8,308 nucleotides of DNA from Pseudomonadota bacterium (GCA_023431055.1 JAEYXX010000086.1:1-8308), one strand, 5' to 3'. Counted from the first letter of the stretch, positions 1-7,015 are shown. The notes: generated from the sequence alone by a model not told the origin. Made by a program: numbers and translations.

Positions 1-2074
1 AACCGTAGAACTGCACGCCGCTGCCTTTTTCCACGTAGGGGTCGTGGCCCTCGCGATAGCGCCAGCGCGTCTCCTTGCCATCGACCACCGGCCAGCGCAG
101 GCCGCGCTCGGCGTGATAGCTGTCGAACGGCGCCAGGTCATGGGCGTGGCCGCGGCCGAACTGGGCGTATTCCTCGAACAGGCCTTTCTGCAGGTAGAAG
201 CCAAAGGCCTCGGCTTCGTCGTTGGCGTAGCCAGCCTCGATCAGCTCGCTGGGGAACTGGTCGACCTGGCCATTGGCGAACAGCACCTGATACAGCGTCT
301 TGCCCTTGTATTCCGGGGCCTTTGCCAGCAGTTCGGCGGGCCAGACCTCATCGGTGGTGAAGCGCTTGGAAAATTCCACCAGTTGCCAGAGGTCGGACTT
401 GGCCTCGCCCGGCGCCTTCACCAGCTGGTGCCAGAATTGCGTGCGGCGCTCGGCATTGCCGTAGGCACCTTCCTTTTCCACCCACATGGCGCTGGGCAGG
501 ATCAGGTCGGCGGCCTGGGCGGAGACGGTGGGGTAGACGTCGGAGACGATGACGAAGGCCTGCGGGTTGCGCCAGCCGGGGAGGATCTCCTGCATTACGT
601 TGGGGCCGGCCTGCATGTTGTTGCTGACCTGGGTCCAGTAGACCTTGAGCACGCCGTCCTTGAGCTTGCGGCTCTGTTCCACGGCATGAAAACCGGGTTT
701 TTCCTGGATGGTGCCGGCCGGCAGCTTCCAGATCTTCTCGGCGGTTGCACGGTGCTTGGGGTTGGCCACCAGCATGTCGGCGGGCAGACGATGGGAGAAA
801 GTGCCCACCTCGCGCGCGGTGCCACAGGCCGATGGCTGGCCGGTGAGGGAGAAGGGGCTGTTGCCCGGTTCGCTGATCTTGCCGGTGAGCAGGTGCAGGT
901 TGTAGATCAGGTTATTGGCCCAGACGCCGCGGGTGTGCTGGTTGAAACCCATGGTCCAGAACGACATGACCTTGAGCTTGGGATCGGCGTACAGCTCGGC
1001 CAGCGCCTTGAGACGCTCGGCCGCCACGCCGCTTTCCTTGGCGGTGCGCTCCAGCGTGTAGGGTTTGACGAAGGCGGCAAACTGCTCGAAGGACATGTCT
1101 TCCCAGGTGTTGGCCTTGGCCGCGTTCTTGGCCTGCATTTCCAGCGGGTTGTCGGCGCGCAGGCCGTAGCCGATGTCGTCGGCGCCGCGGGCGAACTTGG
1201 TGTGTTTGCCGACGAAGTCCTTGTTCACCGCGCCGCTTTCGATGATGTGATTGGCGATGTAGTTGAGGATCAGCAGATCGGTCTGCGGTTTGAACACCAG
1301 CGGGATATCGGCCAGATCGAAGCTGCGGTGCTCGAAGGTGGAAAGCACCGCGACCTTGGTGTCCGGATGGCTGAGGCGGCGATCGGTGACCCGGCTCCAG
1401 AGAATCGGGTGCATCTCGGCCATGTTCGAGCCCCACAGCACGAAGGCGTCGGCGGCCTCGATGTCGTCGTAGCAGCCCATCGGCTCGTCCATGCCGAAGG
1501 TGCGCATGAAGCCCATCACCGCCGAAGCCATGCAGTGGCGCGCGTTGGGGTCGATGTTGTTGGAACGGAAACCGGCCTTCATCAGCTTGTTGGCGGCGTA
1601 GCCTTCCCACACCGTCCATTGCCCTGAACCGAACATGCCGACGGCCTCGGGGCCATGCTCGCGCAGCGCCTCCTTGGTCTTCTGTTCCATGATGTCGAAG
1701 GCCTGCTCCCAGCTCACCGGCTGGAATTCACCCTGCTTGTCGTACACGCCATTCTTCATGCGCAGCAGCGGTTGGTTGAGGCGGTCGACGCCGTACATGA
1801 TTTTCGACAGGAAATAGCCCTTGACGCAGTTCAGGCCGCGATTGACCTCGGCCTTGACGTCGCCGTGGGTGGCCACTACGCGGTTGTCGCGGGTGGCCAC
1901 CATCACGCTACAGCCGGTACCGCAGAAGCGGCAGGGCGCCTTGTTCCAGTCCAGGCGGGTCATGTCCGCCTCGGTGATCAGGTTGCTGGCGGTGCTGGCA
2001 AGCGGCAGGCCGGCCGCCGCTGCGGCAATGGCAGCGGCGTTGGCTTTGGCGAATTCACGGCGGGTGAGCTTCAT
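1..2074 (-). CDS. napA: Periplasmic nitrate reductase catalytic subunit NapA (3' end beyond window)
   Basis: NapA reduces nitrate to nitrite in the periplasm with a Mo-bis-MGD cofactor and one [4Fe-4S] cluster, taking electrons from NapB/NapC. About 691 codons are visible; the family is usually about 830 residues, so the C-terminus lies off the left edge. The N-terminus carries a twin-arginine signal (TRREFAK, R5-R6, then an Ala-rich stretch). The cluster motif is C48-x2-C51-x3-C55-x27-C83, and C181 in NARHCMAS is the expected Mo ligand. No frameshift is seen. The start at 2074 has an AGGAG ribosome site and overlaps the napD stop as ATGA, indicating translational coupling. napB and napC would be expected beyond the window. 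A long open frame on the opposite strand is a high-GC shadow of this gene. Confidence 0.98.
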   Translation of the reverse strand, partial: MKLTRREFAKANAAAIAAAAAGLPLASTASNLITEADMTRLDWNKAPCRFCGTGCSVMVATRDNRVVATHGDVKAEVNRGLNCVKGYFLSKIMYGVDRLNQPLLRMKNGVYDKQGEFQPVSWEQAFDIMEQKTKEALREHGPEAVGMFGSGQWTVWEGYAANKLMKAGFRSNNIDPNARHCMASAVMGFMRTFGMDEPMGCYDDIEAADAFVLWGSNMAEMHPILWSRVTDRRLSHPDTKVAVLSTFEHRSFDLADIPLVFKPQTDLLILNYIANHIIESGAVNKDFVGKHTKFARGADDIGYGLRADNPLEMQAKNAAKANTWEDMSFEQFAAFVKPYTLERTAKESGVAAERLKALAELYADPKLKVMSFWTMGFNQHTRGVWANNLIYNLHLLTGKISEPGNSPFSLTGQPSACGTAREVGTFSHRLPADMLVANPKHRATAEKIWKLPAGTIQEKPGFHAVEQSRKLKDGVLKVYWTQVSNNMQAGPNVMQEILPGWRNPQAFVIVSDVYPTVSAQAADLILPSAMWVEKEGAYGNAERRTQFWHQLVKAPGEAKSDLWQLVEFSKRFTTDEVWPAELLAKAPEYKGKTLYQVLFANGQVDQFPSELIEAGYANDEAEAFGFYLQKGLFEEYAQFGRGHAHDLAPFDSYHAERGLRWPVVDGKETRWRYREGHDPYVEKGSGVQFYG

Positions 2075-2331
2075 TCTGTATCTCCTTCTGCTTCGAGGAG
2101 TTCGTGGTAGACCAGGGCGGCATTGAGCACGCCCGGTAACGCATTGATCTGTTCGATGCGCGCGAGGATGTCGCGCTCGTGTTCGGTCTCCAGCACCACC
2201 ACCAGCTTGCCCTGGGGGCTTTCCTGATGCAGTTCGAGACCTTCGAGCTGGCGCAGGTTGGCTTTCACCGCAGCCAGCCATTCGGGCCGTACGTGCACCA
2301 GCAGACTGGAAATATGCATAGAGGCGGCCAT
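2071..2331 (-). CDS. napD: NapD, Tat-signal-binding chaperone for NapA
   Basis: An 86-residue cytoplasmic maturation protein of the NapD family. These small ferredoxin-fold proteins bind the NapA twin-arginine signal and hold back export until the cofactor is loaded. The conserved opening [12 protein letters not shown] (from residue 6) and the segment [15 protein letters not shown] are typical. The start at 2331 has GGAG about 9 nt upstream. An internal Met at residue 5 (2319) is a less well supported alternative. The last four bases overlap the napA start (ATGA). It sits 28 nt after napE, and no NapF-type ferredoxin gene lies between, unlike P. aeruginosa napEFDABC. Confidence 0.97.
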   Translation of the reverse strand: MAASMHISSLLVHVRPEWLAAVKANLRQLEGLELHQESPQGKLVVVLETEHERDILARIEQINALPGVLNAALVYHELLEAEGDTE

Positions 2332-2359
2332 GTTCCGTGGCTCCGTAGGTGAGGAAGGA

Positions 2360-2527
2360 TCAGGTGGGGGGGCCAGGTGGGCCCAGCAGCATCTGCATGA
2401 ACCAGATGATGAATCCGTAGCCGCCGACCAGCGCGACCGAAAGGATGGGGAACAGGCAGACCACGAGAAAGACGAACAGGCGAGTTTCCTTGCCTTTCAT
2501 GGCGCTGCGCTCGGGCGGGGTAGCCAT
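2360..2527 (-). CDS. napE: NapE, small inner-membrane protein of the nap operon
   Basis: A 55-residue protein of the NapE/TorE type: a short charged cytoplasmic N-terminus (residues 1-16, including KGKETR) followed by one hydrophobic segment of about 30 residues (about 17-47) and a Pro-rich tail GPPGPPT. Its exact role in nitrate reduction is unsettled. The frame is open back to 2635, but the ATG at 2527 is chosen because GGAGAAG lies just upstream and the product then matches the family length. The promoter deduced for this strand would also place transcription start near 2556, excluding the longer form. It is the first gene of napEDA. Confidence 0.93.
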   Translation of the reverse strand: MATPPERSAMKGKETRLFVFLVVCLFPILSVALVGGYGFIIWFMQMLLGPPGPPT

Positions 2528-2562
2528 TCGCTCTTCTCCGTTGCGTTCGCAATTGAGGCTAG

Positions 2563-2568
2563 ACCCTA
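2563..2568 (-). promoter_or_regulatory. Candidate -10 element of the napE promoter
   Basis: TAGGGT on the minus strand, a weak TATAAT relative as expected for an activator-dependent promoter, correctly spaced from the ANR/FNR box. A perfect palindrome CTAACGTTAG (2566-2575) overlaps it and could be a second regulator site or coincidence. The implied leader before napE is about 28 nt. Confidence 0.45.
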
Positions 2569-2590
2569 ACGTTAGTAAGGGCAAAGTCTG

Positions 2591-2604
2591 TTGAGCTGGA
2601 TCAA
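2591..2604 (-). promoter_or_regulatory. ANR/FNR-type box upstream of napE
   Basis: On the + strand this reads TTGAG-CTGG-ATCAA, nine of ten positions of the FNR/ANR consensus TTGAT-N4-ATCAA. Read towards napE, its centre lies about 41 nt before a start point near 2556. The hexamer TAGGGT (2568-2563) then falls exactly at -12 to -7, the class II activator geometry. This predicts oxygen-limited activation of napEDA by ANR or a Dnr-type regulator. The position-based part is inference; the motif is visible. Confidence 0.75.
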
Positions 2605-2631
2605 GGAAAAGGAATTGCACGAGCGGTAATG

Positions 2632-2666
2632 GCACGCGCTCGCGATTATCGATAGCGTGCTAATAT
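2632..2666 (+). promoter_or_regulatory. Extended -10 promoter and candidate operator of the MFS gene
   Basis: TGCTAATAT at 2658-2666 is an extended -10 (TG-N-TAATAT) facing the MFS gene, about 97 nt before its start codon. No good -35 hexamer is present. The region upstream holds the palindrome TATCGATA (2647-2654) nested inside a 6-bp inverted repeat, GCACGC (2632-2637) and GCGTGC (2655-2660). That arrangement over the -35/-10 region suits a repressor or LysR-type regulator; which one cannot be read from the sequence. Confidence 0.5.
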
Positions 2667-2762
2667 TTCGTCTGGTTTCATTCACCTGCAGGCGTCACCC
2701 GGTTCGGTCTTGCGGCATGTTCCGGCTATCGCTTGCATCCAGCTTCGTGAGCCAGTCCACCC

Positions 2763-3935
2763 ATGTCCGTGACTCATCTGAGCCGTGGCAGCGCCGGTTA
2801 TCGGCGTGCCACCCTGGCGCTGTTCTGCGCCGGTTTCGCCACCTTCGCCATGCTTTACTGCGTGCAACCCCTGCTGCCGTTGTTGGCCGCGCACTTTCGC
2901 GTGTCTGCGGCCAGCAGCAGCTTGGCGCTTTCGCTGACTACCCTGAGCCTTGCCCTGTGCCTGCTGGTATCCGGAGCGCTGGCTGAAAGCTGGGGACGCA
3001 AGCCGGTGATGGCGGCTGCGCTGGGGCTGGCGGCGATGCTGGGGATCGCCTGCGCGCTGGTGGAGGAGTGGGGCAGCTTGCTGATGTTGCGTGCACTGCT
3101 GGGGTTGGCGCTGAGCGGTTTGCCGGCACTGGCCATGGCCTATGTCGGCGAGGAGTTCGACCCCGAGGCGTTGCCCGCCGCCATGGGCCTGTATATCGGT
3201 GGTACGGCCCTGGGTGGCTTGCTCGGTCGTCTGCTGGCCGGCCTGCTCAGTGATATCGGCGGTTGGTCCTGGGCACTTGGCGGCATTGCCGGGCTCGGCT
3301 TGCTGGCGATGGGGCTGTTCGTCTGGCTGTTGCCGCCCTCCCGGCATTTCACGGCTCAGCCGCTGTCCTTGCGCGGACTGCTGCGCAACTTCGCCCTGCA
3401 CCTGAGCAATCCGCGCCTGCGCGTGTTGTTCGCCCTGGCGTTCTTGCTGATGGGCGGCTTCGTTGCGCTGTTCAACTACGTGGGCTTCCGCCTGGCCGGC
3501 GCGCCTTTCAATCTCTCTGCTACGGTGATTGGCCTGCTTTTCACCGTTTATCTGCTGGGCATCTTCAGTGCCGGTTGGGCCGGGCGACTGGTGCCACGCT
3601 TTGGCGCGCGGCAGGTGTTGCATGGCGGCATCGGCCTCATGCTGCTAGGCGTAGCGCTGTGCGCTGCGCCCTGGCTGAGCGCTGCTGTGGTCGGGCTGGC
3701 ATTGTTCACGCTGGGTTTCTTCGCCGCGCATGCGGTGGCCAGCGGACAGGTCGGGGTGCATGCACAAGGCGCCAAGGCGCAGGCCTCGGCACTGTATCTG
3801 TGTGCCTATTACCTCGGTTCCAGCCTGGTGGGTTATGTCGGCGGTTATGTCTGGGAACACGCCGGGTGGTGGGCGTTGCTCGGCGTACTGGCTTGCCTGT
3901 TTGTCGTCGCGACCGCTCTGGTACGACGTATCTAG
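2763..3935 (+). CDS. MFS transporter, YnfM-like
   Basis: A 390-residue, 12-helix major facilitator superfamily protein of the inner membrane, probably a proton-driven exporter; the substrate is unknown. It resembles E. coli YnfM along its length: FATFAMLYCVQPLLPLL (residues 26-42), the helix 2-3 loop motif A variant GALAESWGRKPV (71-82), MGLYIGGTALGG in the helix 5 region, and FFAAHAVAS followed by ASALYLCAYYLGSS near the C-terminus. There is little hydrophilic sequence outside the loops and no signs of decay. The start at 2763 gives the normal N-terminus; its ribosome site is weak. As I recall PAO1, napE and oprH are direct neighbours there, so this gene appears to occupy that junction. It is transcribed towards oprH, 112 nt upstream. 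Confidence 0.94.
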   Translation: MSVTHLSRGSAGYRRATLALFCAGFATFAMLYCVQPLLPLLAAHFRVSAASSSLALSLTTLSLALCLLVSGALAESWGRKPVMAAALGLAAMLGIACALVEEWGSLLMLRALLGLALSGLPALAMAYVGEEFDPEALPAAMGLYIGGTALGGLLGRLLAGLLSDIGGWSWALGGIAGLGLLAMGLFVWLLPPSRHFTAQPLSLRGLLRNFALHLSNPRLRVLFALAFLLMGGFVALFNYVGFRLAGAPFNLSATVIGLLFTVYLLGIFSAGWAGRLVPRFGARQVLHGGIGLMLLGVALCAAPWLSAAVVGLALFTLGFFAAHAVASGQVGVHAQGAKAQASALYLCAYYLGSSLVGYVGGYVWEHAGWWALLGVLACLFVVATALVRRI

Positions 3936-3949
3936 GCTGTTTGCTGCTC

Positions 3950-3994
3950 GTTCAGTGCAGGTTCAAGGAGGTTTCAGCGGGGATTCAGTAGTCT
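3950..3994 (+). promoter_or_regulatory. Four tandem PhoP-type direct repeats in the oprH promoter
   Basis: The tetramer TTCA occurs at 3951, 3962, 3973 and 3984, exactly 11 bp apart. The four 11-mers are GTTCAGTGCAG, GTTCAAGGAGG, TTTCAGCGGGG and ATTCAGTAGTC. OmpR-family regulators such as PhoP bind direct half-sites spaced 11 bp, so this could hold two dimers in tandem. Autoregulation of the oprH-phoPQ operon is known in P. aeruginosa; assigning these repeats to PhoP is inference. The -10 is unclear; TAGTCT (3989-3994), overlapping the last repeat, is a weak candidate. Confidence 0.7.
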
Positions 3995-4047
3995 TCCTGC
4001 AGACTTGTTGCCGAGTTGATCAAAACTGCAACGAGAGGAACGATTCG

Positions 4048-4653
4048 ATGAAAATCACCCTGAACCGTATCGCATTCGCTACCTGCCTGGCTCTGGGCGC
4101 AACCGCTGCCCAGGCCAACGACAATTTCGTCGGCCTGACCTGGGGCCAGACCGACAACAACATCCAGAAGTCCAACGCGCTGAATGCCAACCTCGGCAAT
4201 CCGAAGCTGGACAAGGTGATCGATGGCGAAGGGACCTGGGGCATCCGTGCCGGTCAGAAGACTGCCGATAGCCGTTACTACGCAACCTACGAAAACGTCT
4301 CCGACAGTCACAATGGCTACAAGCTGCGCCAGCAGAATCTGCTCGGCAGCTACGACATGTTCGTACCCCTGGGCAGCAACAACACCAAGCTGTTCGGCGG
4401 TGTGACCGCGGGCCTGGTCAAGCTCGAGCAGGAGAGTCGCGGCTTCTCCCGCGACAGCGACATCGGATTTGCTGCAGGTTTGCAGGCCGGTATCCTGCAG
4501 GAACTGAACAGCAATACCTCGATCGAAGCCGGCTATCGTTATCTGCGTACCAACGCCAGCACGGAAATGGCACCGCGTGGTGAAGGCAAGGCCGGGTCGC
4601 TGGACCTGCATAGCAGTTCGCAGCTCTACCTCGGCGCCAACTTCGCCTTCTAA
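4048..4653 (+). CDS. oprH: Outer-membrane protein OprH
   Basis: OprH is a small outer-membrane beta-barrel (eight strands in the P. aeruginosa protein) that binds lipopolysaccharide and stabilises the surface when Mg2+ is scarce. The 201-residue precursor begins with a signal peptide cleaved after AQA (residue 23). The mature part starts NDNFVGLTWGQT and ends in Phe, the usual signature for barrel assembly. Segments such as GTWGIRAGQ, KLRQQNLLGSYD, LQAGILQELN and the C-terminal SLDLHSSSQLYLGANFAF match P. aeruginosa OprH. The ATG at 4048 is chosen because it yields the signal peptide and has GAGAGGA about 9 nt upstream; the frame is open much further back only by chance. It is followed by phoP, giving the known oprH-phoP-phoQ order. 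Confidence 0.97.
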   Translation: MKITLNRIAFATCLALGATAAQANDNFVGLTWGQTDNNIQKSNALNANLGNPKLDKVIDGEGTWGIRAGQKTADSRYYATYENVSDSHNGYKLRQQNLLGSYDMFVPLGSNNTKLFGGVTAGLVKLEQESRGFSRDSDIGFAAGLQAGILQELNSNTSIEAGYRYLRTNASTEMAPRGEGKAGSLDLHSSSQLYLGANFAF

Positions 4654-4671
4654 TGGCGGCTTAGCGTTACC

Positions 4672-4693
4672 AGGCCGGGCTTCTGCCCGGCCT
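4672..4693 (+). terminator. Attenuating hairpin between oprH and phoP
   Basis: A perfect 9-bp stem, AGGCCGGGC with GCCCGGCCT, closes a TTCT tetraloop 18 nt after the oprH stop. The bases that follow (TCGTACAAC) are not a U-tract, so full termination is unlikely. It more probably acts as a partial terminator or a 3'-end stabiliser that leaves more oprH than phoPQ message. phoP starts 27 nt after the stem. Confidence 0.7.
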
Positions 4694-4719
4694 TCGTACA
4701 ACTAAAAAGGGGAAATCTC

Positions 4720-5397
4720 ATGAAATTGCTGGTGGTGGAGGATGAGGCGTTACTGCGTCACCATCTGTTCACTCGCCTCAGTGAAAACGGGCATGTGGTG
4801 GACGCCGTGCGCACCGCCGAAGAAGCACTGTACCGAGCTGAGTCCTTCAACCATGACCTGGCTCTGGTGGATCTCGGTTTGCCGGGCATGAGCGGCATCG
4901 ACCTGATCCGTCAGCTGCGCAGTCAGGACAAGAACTTTCCGATCCTGATCCTCACTGCGCGTGGCAACTGGCAGGACAAGGTCGAAGGGCTTTCCTGCGG
5001 TGCCGACGATTATGTGGTCAAGCCTTTCCAGTTCGAAGAACTCGAAGCGCGTCTCAACGCGCTGTTGCGCCGTTCGTCCGGGTTCACCAAGTCGACCATC
5101 GAGGCCGGTTCGCTGGTGCTGGATCTCAATCGTAAACAGGCCATGGTGGACGAGCAGTCCCTGCAACTGACCGCCTACGAGTACCGCATCCTCGAGTACC
5201 TGATGCTGCACCACCAGCAGGTTGTGGCCAAGGAGCGTCTGATGGAGCAGCTCTACCCAGGCGATGACGAGCGTGATCCGAATGTCATAGAGGTTCTGGT
5301 AGGCCGTCTGCGGCGCAAGCTCGAGGCCGTGCTGGGCGGTAAATTGATAGAAACCGTGCGCGGTCAGGGCTACATGTTCAACGAGCGCTGCAAGTGA
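4720..5397 (+). CDS. phoP: Response regulator PhoP
   Basis: A 225-residue OmpR/PhoB-class transcription factor. The receiver domain (about 1-115) has the acidic pocket E7-D8, phospho-acceptor D51 (ALVDLGLPG), T79 and K101 (VVKPF). A winged-helix DNA-binding domain follows (about 127-222), including LTAYEYRILEYLM and the recognition region ending VEVLVGRLRRKLE-like, then TVRGQGYMF. Identity to P. aeruginosa PhoP is high by eye. When phosphorylated by PhoQ under low Mg2+/Ca2+ it activates its own operon and outer-membrane remodelling genes. AAAAAGGGG precedes the ATG. Its stop overlaps the phoQ start as GTGA, so the two are translationally coupled. Confidence 0.97.
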   Translation: MKLLVVEDEALLRHHLFTRLSENGHVVDAVRTAEEALYRAESFNHDLALVDLGLPGMSGIDLIRQLRSQDKNFPILILTARGNWQDKVEGLSCGADDYVVKPFQFEELEARLNALLRRSSGFTKSTIEAGSLVLDLNRKQAMVDEQSLQLTAYEYRILEYLMLHHQQVVAKERLMEQLYPGDDERDPNVIEVLVGRLRRKLEAVLGGKLIETVRGQGYMFNERCK

Positions 5398-6776
5398 GGC
5401 GAGCGCGCGTCTTCATACGCAAGCTGCGTATCCGTTTCGGCTCCCTGCGGCTGCGCCTGATGCTGGCCAGTGCGGCGCTGGCGATGCTGTTCATGCTGCT
5501 GTTGATGCCCGTGCTGCAGGGCGTGTTTCTCATGGCCCTGGAGCAGACCGTGGAAAAGCGTCTGGCCTCCGATGCCGCTGCACTGATCTCCGCCGCGCGC
5601 ATTCACGATGGCCAGCTGCACATGCCGGACAAGATGCCGGACGAAGAATTCGACAACCTCGACTCACACCTGCTGGGTTTCATCTTCGACCGTGAAGGCC
5701 AGATGATCTGGCGCTCGCGTTCGTCCATCGACGAACTGGTGCGTTACCTGCCGCGCTATGACGGTCGTGGCCATGAGTTCGTGCGGATTCGCGACGACAA
5801 TGGCCAGGAATACTTCGTGTATGACATCGAGGTTGACCTGCTGCGTGGTAACAGCACCGCGCTGAGCATCGTCACCATGCAGCCGACCAGCGAATACCAG
5901 GGGCTATTCAACGGTTTCGCCTGGCAGCTGCGGTTGTGGTTGGGCATCGCGTTGCTGGTGCTGCTGGGCCTGCTCTGGTTCGGCCTGACCTGGGGCTTTC
6001 GCAGCTTGCGCGGCTTGAGTGACGAACTCGATGGCGTGGAGGCGGGCACCCGTCAGCGCCTGAGTGACGAACACCCGCGTGAACTGCTGCGCCTGACCAA
6101 CTCCCTCAACCGCCTGCTCGACAGCGAGCGGCGTCAGCGCGAGCGTTATCGCGACTCGCTTGAGGACCTGGCGCACAGCCTGAAAACGCCGCTCAGCGTT
6201 TTGCAGGGTATTGGCGAAACCCTGGCCGCGCAGCCCGATAATCGTGAACAGGCGCAACTGATGCAGGCGCAGATCGAGCGCATGAGCCAGCAGGTCGGCT
6301 ATCAGCTGCAGCGCGCCAGCCTGAGACGCAGCGGCCTGGTGCGCCATCGCGAGCAGGTCTGGCCATTGCTCGATGGCTTGTGCCGCTCGCTGGACAAGGT
6401 CTACCGCGACAAGCGCGTCGAAGCGACTCTGGACGTGCCCGCGCACAGCGAGATCACCATGGAACGTGGCGCGCTGATGGAACTGCTCGGCAACCTGCTG
6501 GAAAACGCCTACCGCCTGTGCCTGCAACAGGTGCGCGTGAGGCTGCAACCCCTGACCGACGGCTGCCTGCTGACCATCGAAGACGACGGCCCCGGCGTGC
6601 CCCCGCACCAGCGTGAGCGGGTGCTGCAGCGCGGCGAACGACTGGATGCACAGAACCCGGGGCAGGGCATCGGCCTGGCGGTGGTGGAAGATATCGTCGA
6701 CAGCTACGACGGCGAGCTGAGCCTGGAAGATTCGGAACTGGGCGGCGCCTGTTTCAGGGTGCGGTTGTACGACTGA
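5394..6776 (+). CDS. phoQ: Sensor histidine kinase PhoQ
   Basis: A 460-residue inner-membrane kinase/phosphatase partner of PhoP. In order: a basic N-terminus, TM1 (about 22-46), a periplasmic sensor domain (about 47-178), TM2 (about 179-201), a HAMP-like linker (about 202-255), the phospho-acceptor H261 in DLAHSLKTPLS, and an ATPase domain with N-box ELLGNLLENAYRL (363-375), G1 DDGPGVP (397-403) and G2 GQGIGLAV (423-430). An acidic cluster at 79-90 (DKMPDEEFDNLD) is a candidate cation-sensing surface. The GTG at 5394 is preferred because it overlaps the phoP stop and keeps the cytoplasmic basic segment. The first ATG, at residue 23 (5460), would begin inside TM1. No terminator follows; accessory DNA begins within tens of bases. 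Confidence 0.96.
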   Translation: MRRARVFIRKLRIRFGSLRLRLMLASAALAMLFMLLLMPVLQGVFLMALEQTVEKRLASDAAALISAARIHDGQLHMPDKMPDEEFDNLDSHLLGFIFDREGQMIWRSRSSIDELVRYLPRYDGRGHEFVRIRDDNGQEYFVYDIEVDLLRGNSTALSIVTMQPTSEYQGLFNGFAWQLRLWLGIALLVLLGLLWFGLTWGFRSLRGLSDELDGVEAGTRQRLSDEHPRELLRLTNSLNRLLDSERRQRERYRDSLEDLAHSLKTPLSVLQGIGETLAAQPDNREQAQLMQAQIERMSQQVGYQLQRASLRRSGLVRHREQVWPLLDGLCRSLDKVYRDKRVEATLDVPAHSEITMERGALMELLGNLLENAYRLCLQQVRVRLQPLTDGCLLTIEDDGPGVPPHQRERVLQRGERLDAQNPGQGIGLAVVEDIVDSYDGELSLEDSELGGACFRVRLYD

Positions 6777-6844
6777 GCTTTGCTGTAGGCAACTTCTTTG
6801 ATCGCGCTCAGGCCGCTGCAGCGGAGCAAGGCCGACAACAATAA

Positions 6845-6987
6845 TGATCTTCGTGATCGATTGAACGCTTGGCCCCCGCTGCGCGAACTACAGAATGGCC
6901 AGGGCGGTAGCGCCCACAACAGGCCGGATATACGAATGCAACCGCGCTGACGACAGGTGCAAAGGCAAAGCTTTACTCACTACTTGT
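6845..6987 (+). ncRNA. Candidate IS1111-type guide (seek/bridge) RNA region
   Basis: In the IS1111 branch of the IS110 family, the target-specifying RNA is encoded in the noncoding right end, after the transposase. This stretch lies there and shows local structure: GGGCG (6902-6906) and CGCCC (6911-6915) close a GTAG loop, flanked by GGCC (6897-6900) and GGCC (6922-6925). TTGAACGCTTG (6861-6871) matches the reconstructed attC target TTGAACACTTG at 10 of 11 positions. RNA ends and expression cannot be determined here, so this is a located candidate only. Confidence 0.35.
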
Positions 6988-7000
6988 GGGGAGAGTCCAT
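6988..7000 (+). repeat. IS subterminal inverted repeat, right copy (remnant)
   Basis: GGGGAGAGTCCAT, a perfect 13-bp inverse of 7766-7778. It has the right-end polarity for an element whose transposase reads left to right. Bases outside the 13-mer do not continue the match, as expected for subterminal repeats. Confidence 0.88.
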
Positions 7001-7003
7001 ATA

Positions 7004-7015
7004 CACTTGTTAGCC
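7004..7015 (-). other. First half of an integron attC site (R'' and spacer), cut by the IS
   Basis: On the minus strand this reads GGCTAAC-AAGTG, the R'' inverse core site plus the 5-nt spacer that begins an attC. It lies 58 bases after the stop codon of the cassette gene, in the correct order for the attC of that cassette. GGCTAAC is the exact complement of the GTTAGCC core at the other side of the cassette. The L'', apical and L'/R' parts are absent because the IS end follows directly. Confidence 0.72.

Larger units (their letters stand above)
6777..7003 (+). mobile_element. Right-end remnant of an IS1111/IS110-type insertion sequence (left boundary uncertain)
   Basis: The right edge is defined by GGGGAGAGTCCAT (6988-7000), the exact reverse complement of the left-end repeat of the second element at 7766-7778. 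Three more bases (ATA) bring it to the attC sequence CACTTGTTAGCC. Only about 230 bp separate this end from phoQ, so the transposase body is missing. A short + strand frame, FDRAQAAAAEQGRQQ-stop (6797-6844), has no start and could be the last codons of a lost transposase. The rest is noncoding. The phoQ-proximal boundary is inferred; the end itself is well supported by the repeat and the attC flank. Confidence 0.65.

Noticed and set aside
44..1627. 527-codon open frame on the + strand
   Set aside because: Antisense to napA, whose Tat signal, cluster cysteines and Mo ligand are all in place; a high-GC shadow frame.
2682..3623. 313-codon frame on the minus strand opposite the MFS gene, rich in Gln and Arg
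   Set aside because: Low-complexity composition typical of a GC-rich antisense frame; the + strand gene has full transporter motifs.
4016..4023. TTGATCAA before oprH as an ANR/FNR site
   Set aside because: The two half-sites abut with no 4-nt spacer, so it does not fit the FNR-type dimer.
3985..4701. 238-codon minus-strand frame over oprH
   Set aside because: Shadow of oprH; no ribosome site or recognisable domain.
5904..6608. 234-codon minus-strand frame over phoQ
   Set aside because: Mirror of the kinase domain coding sequence; no independent support.
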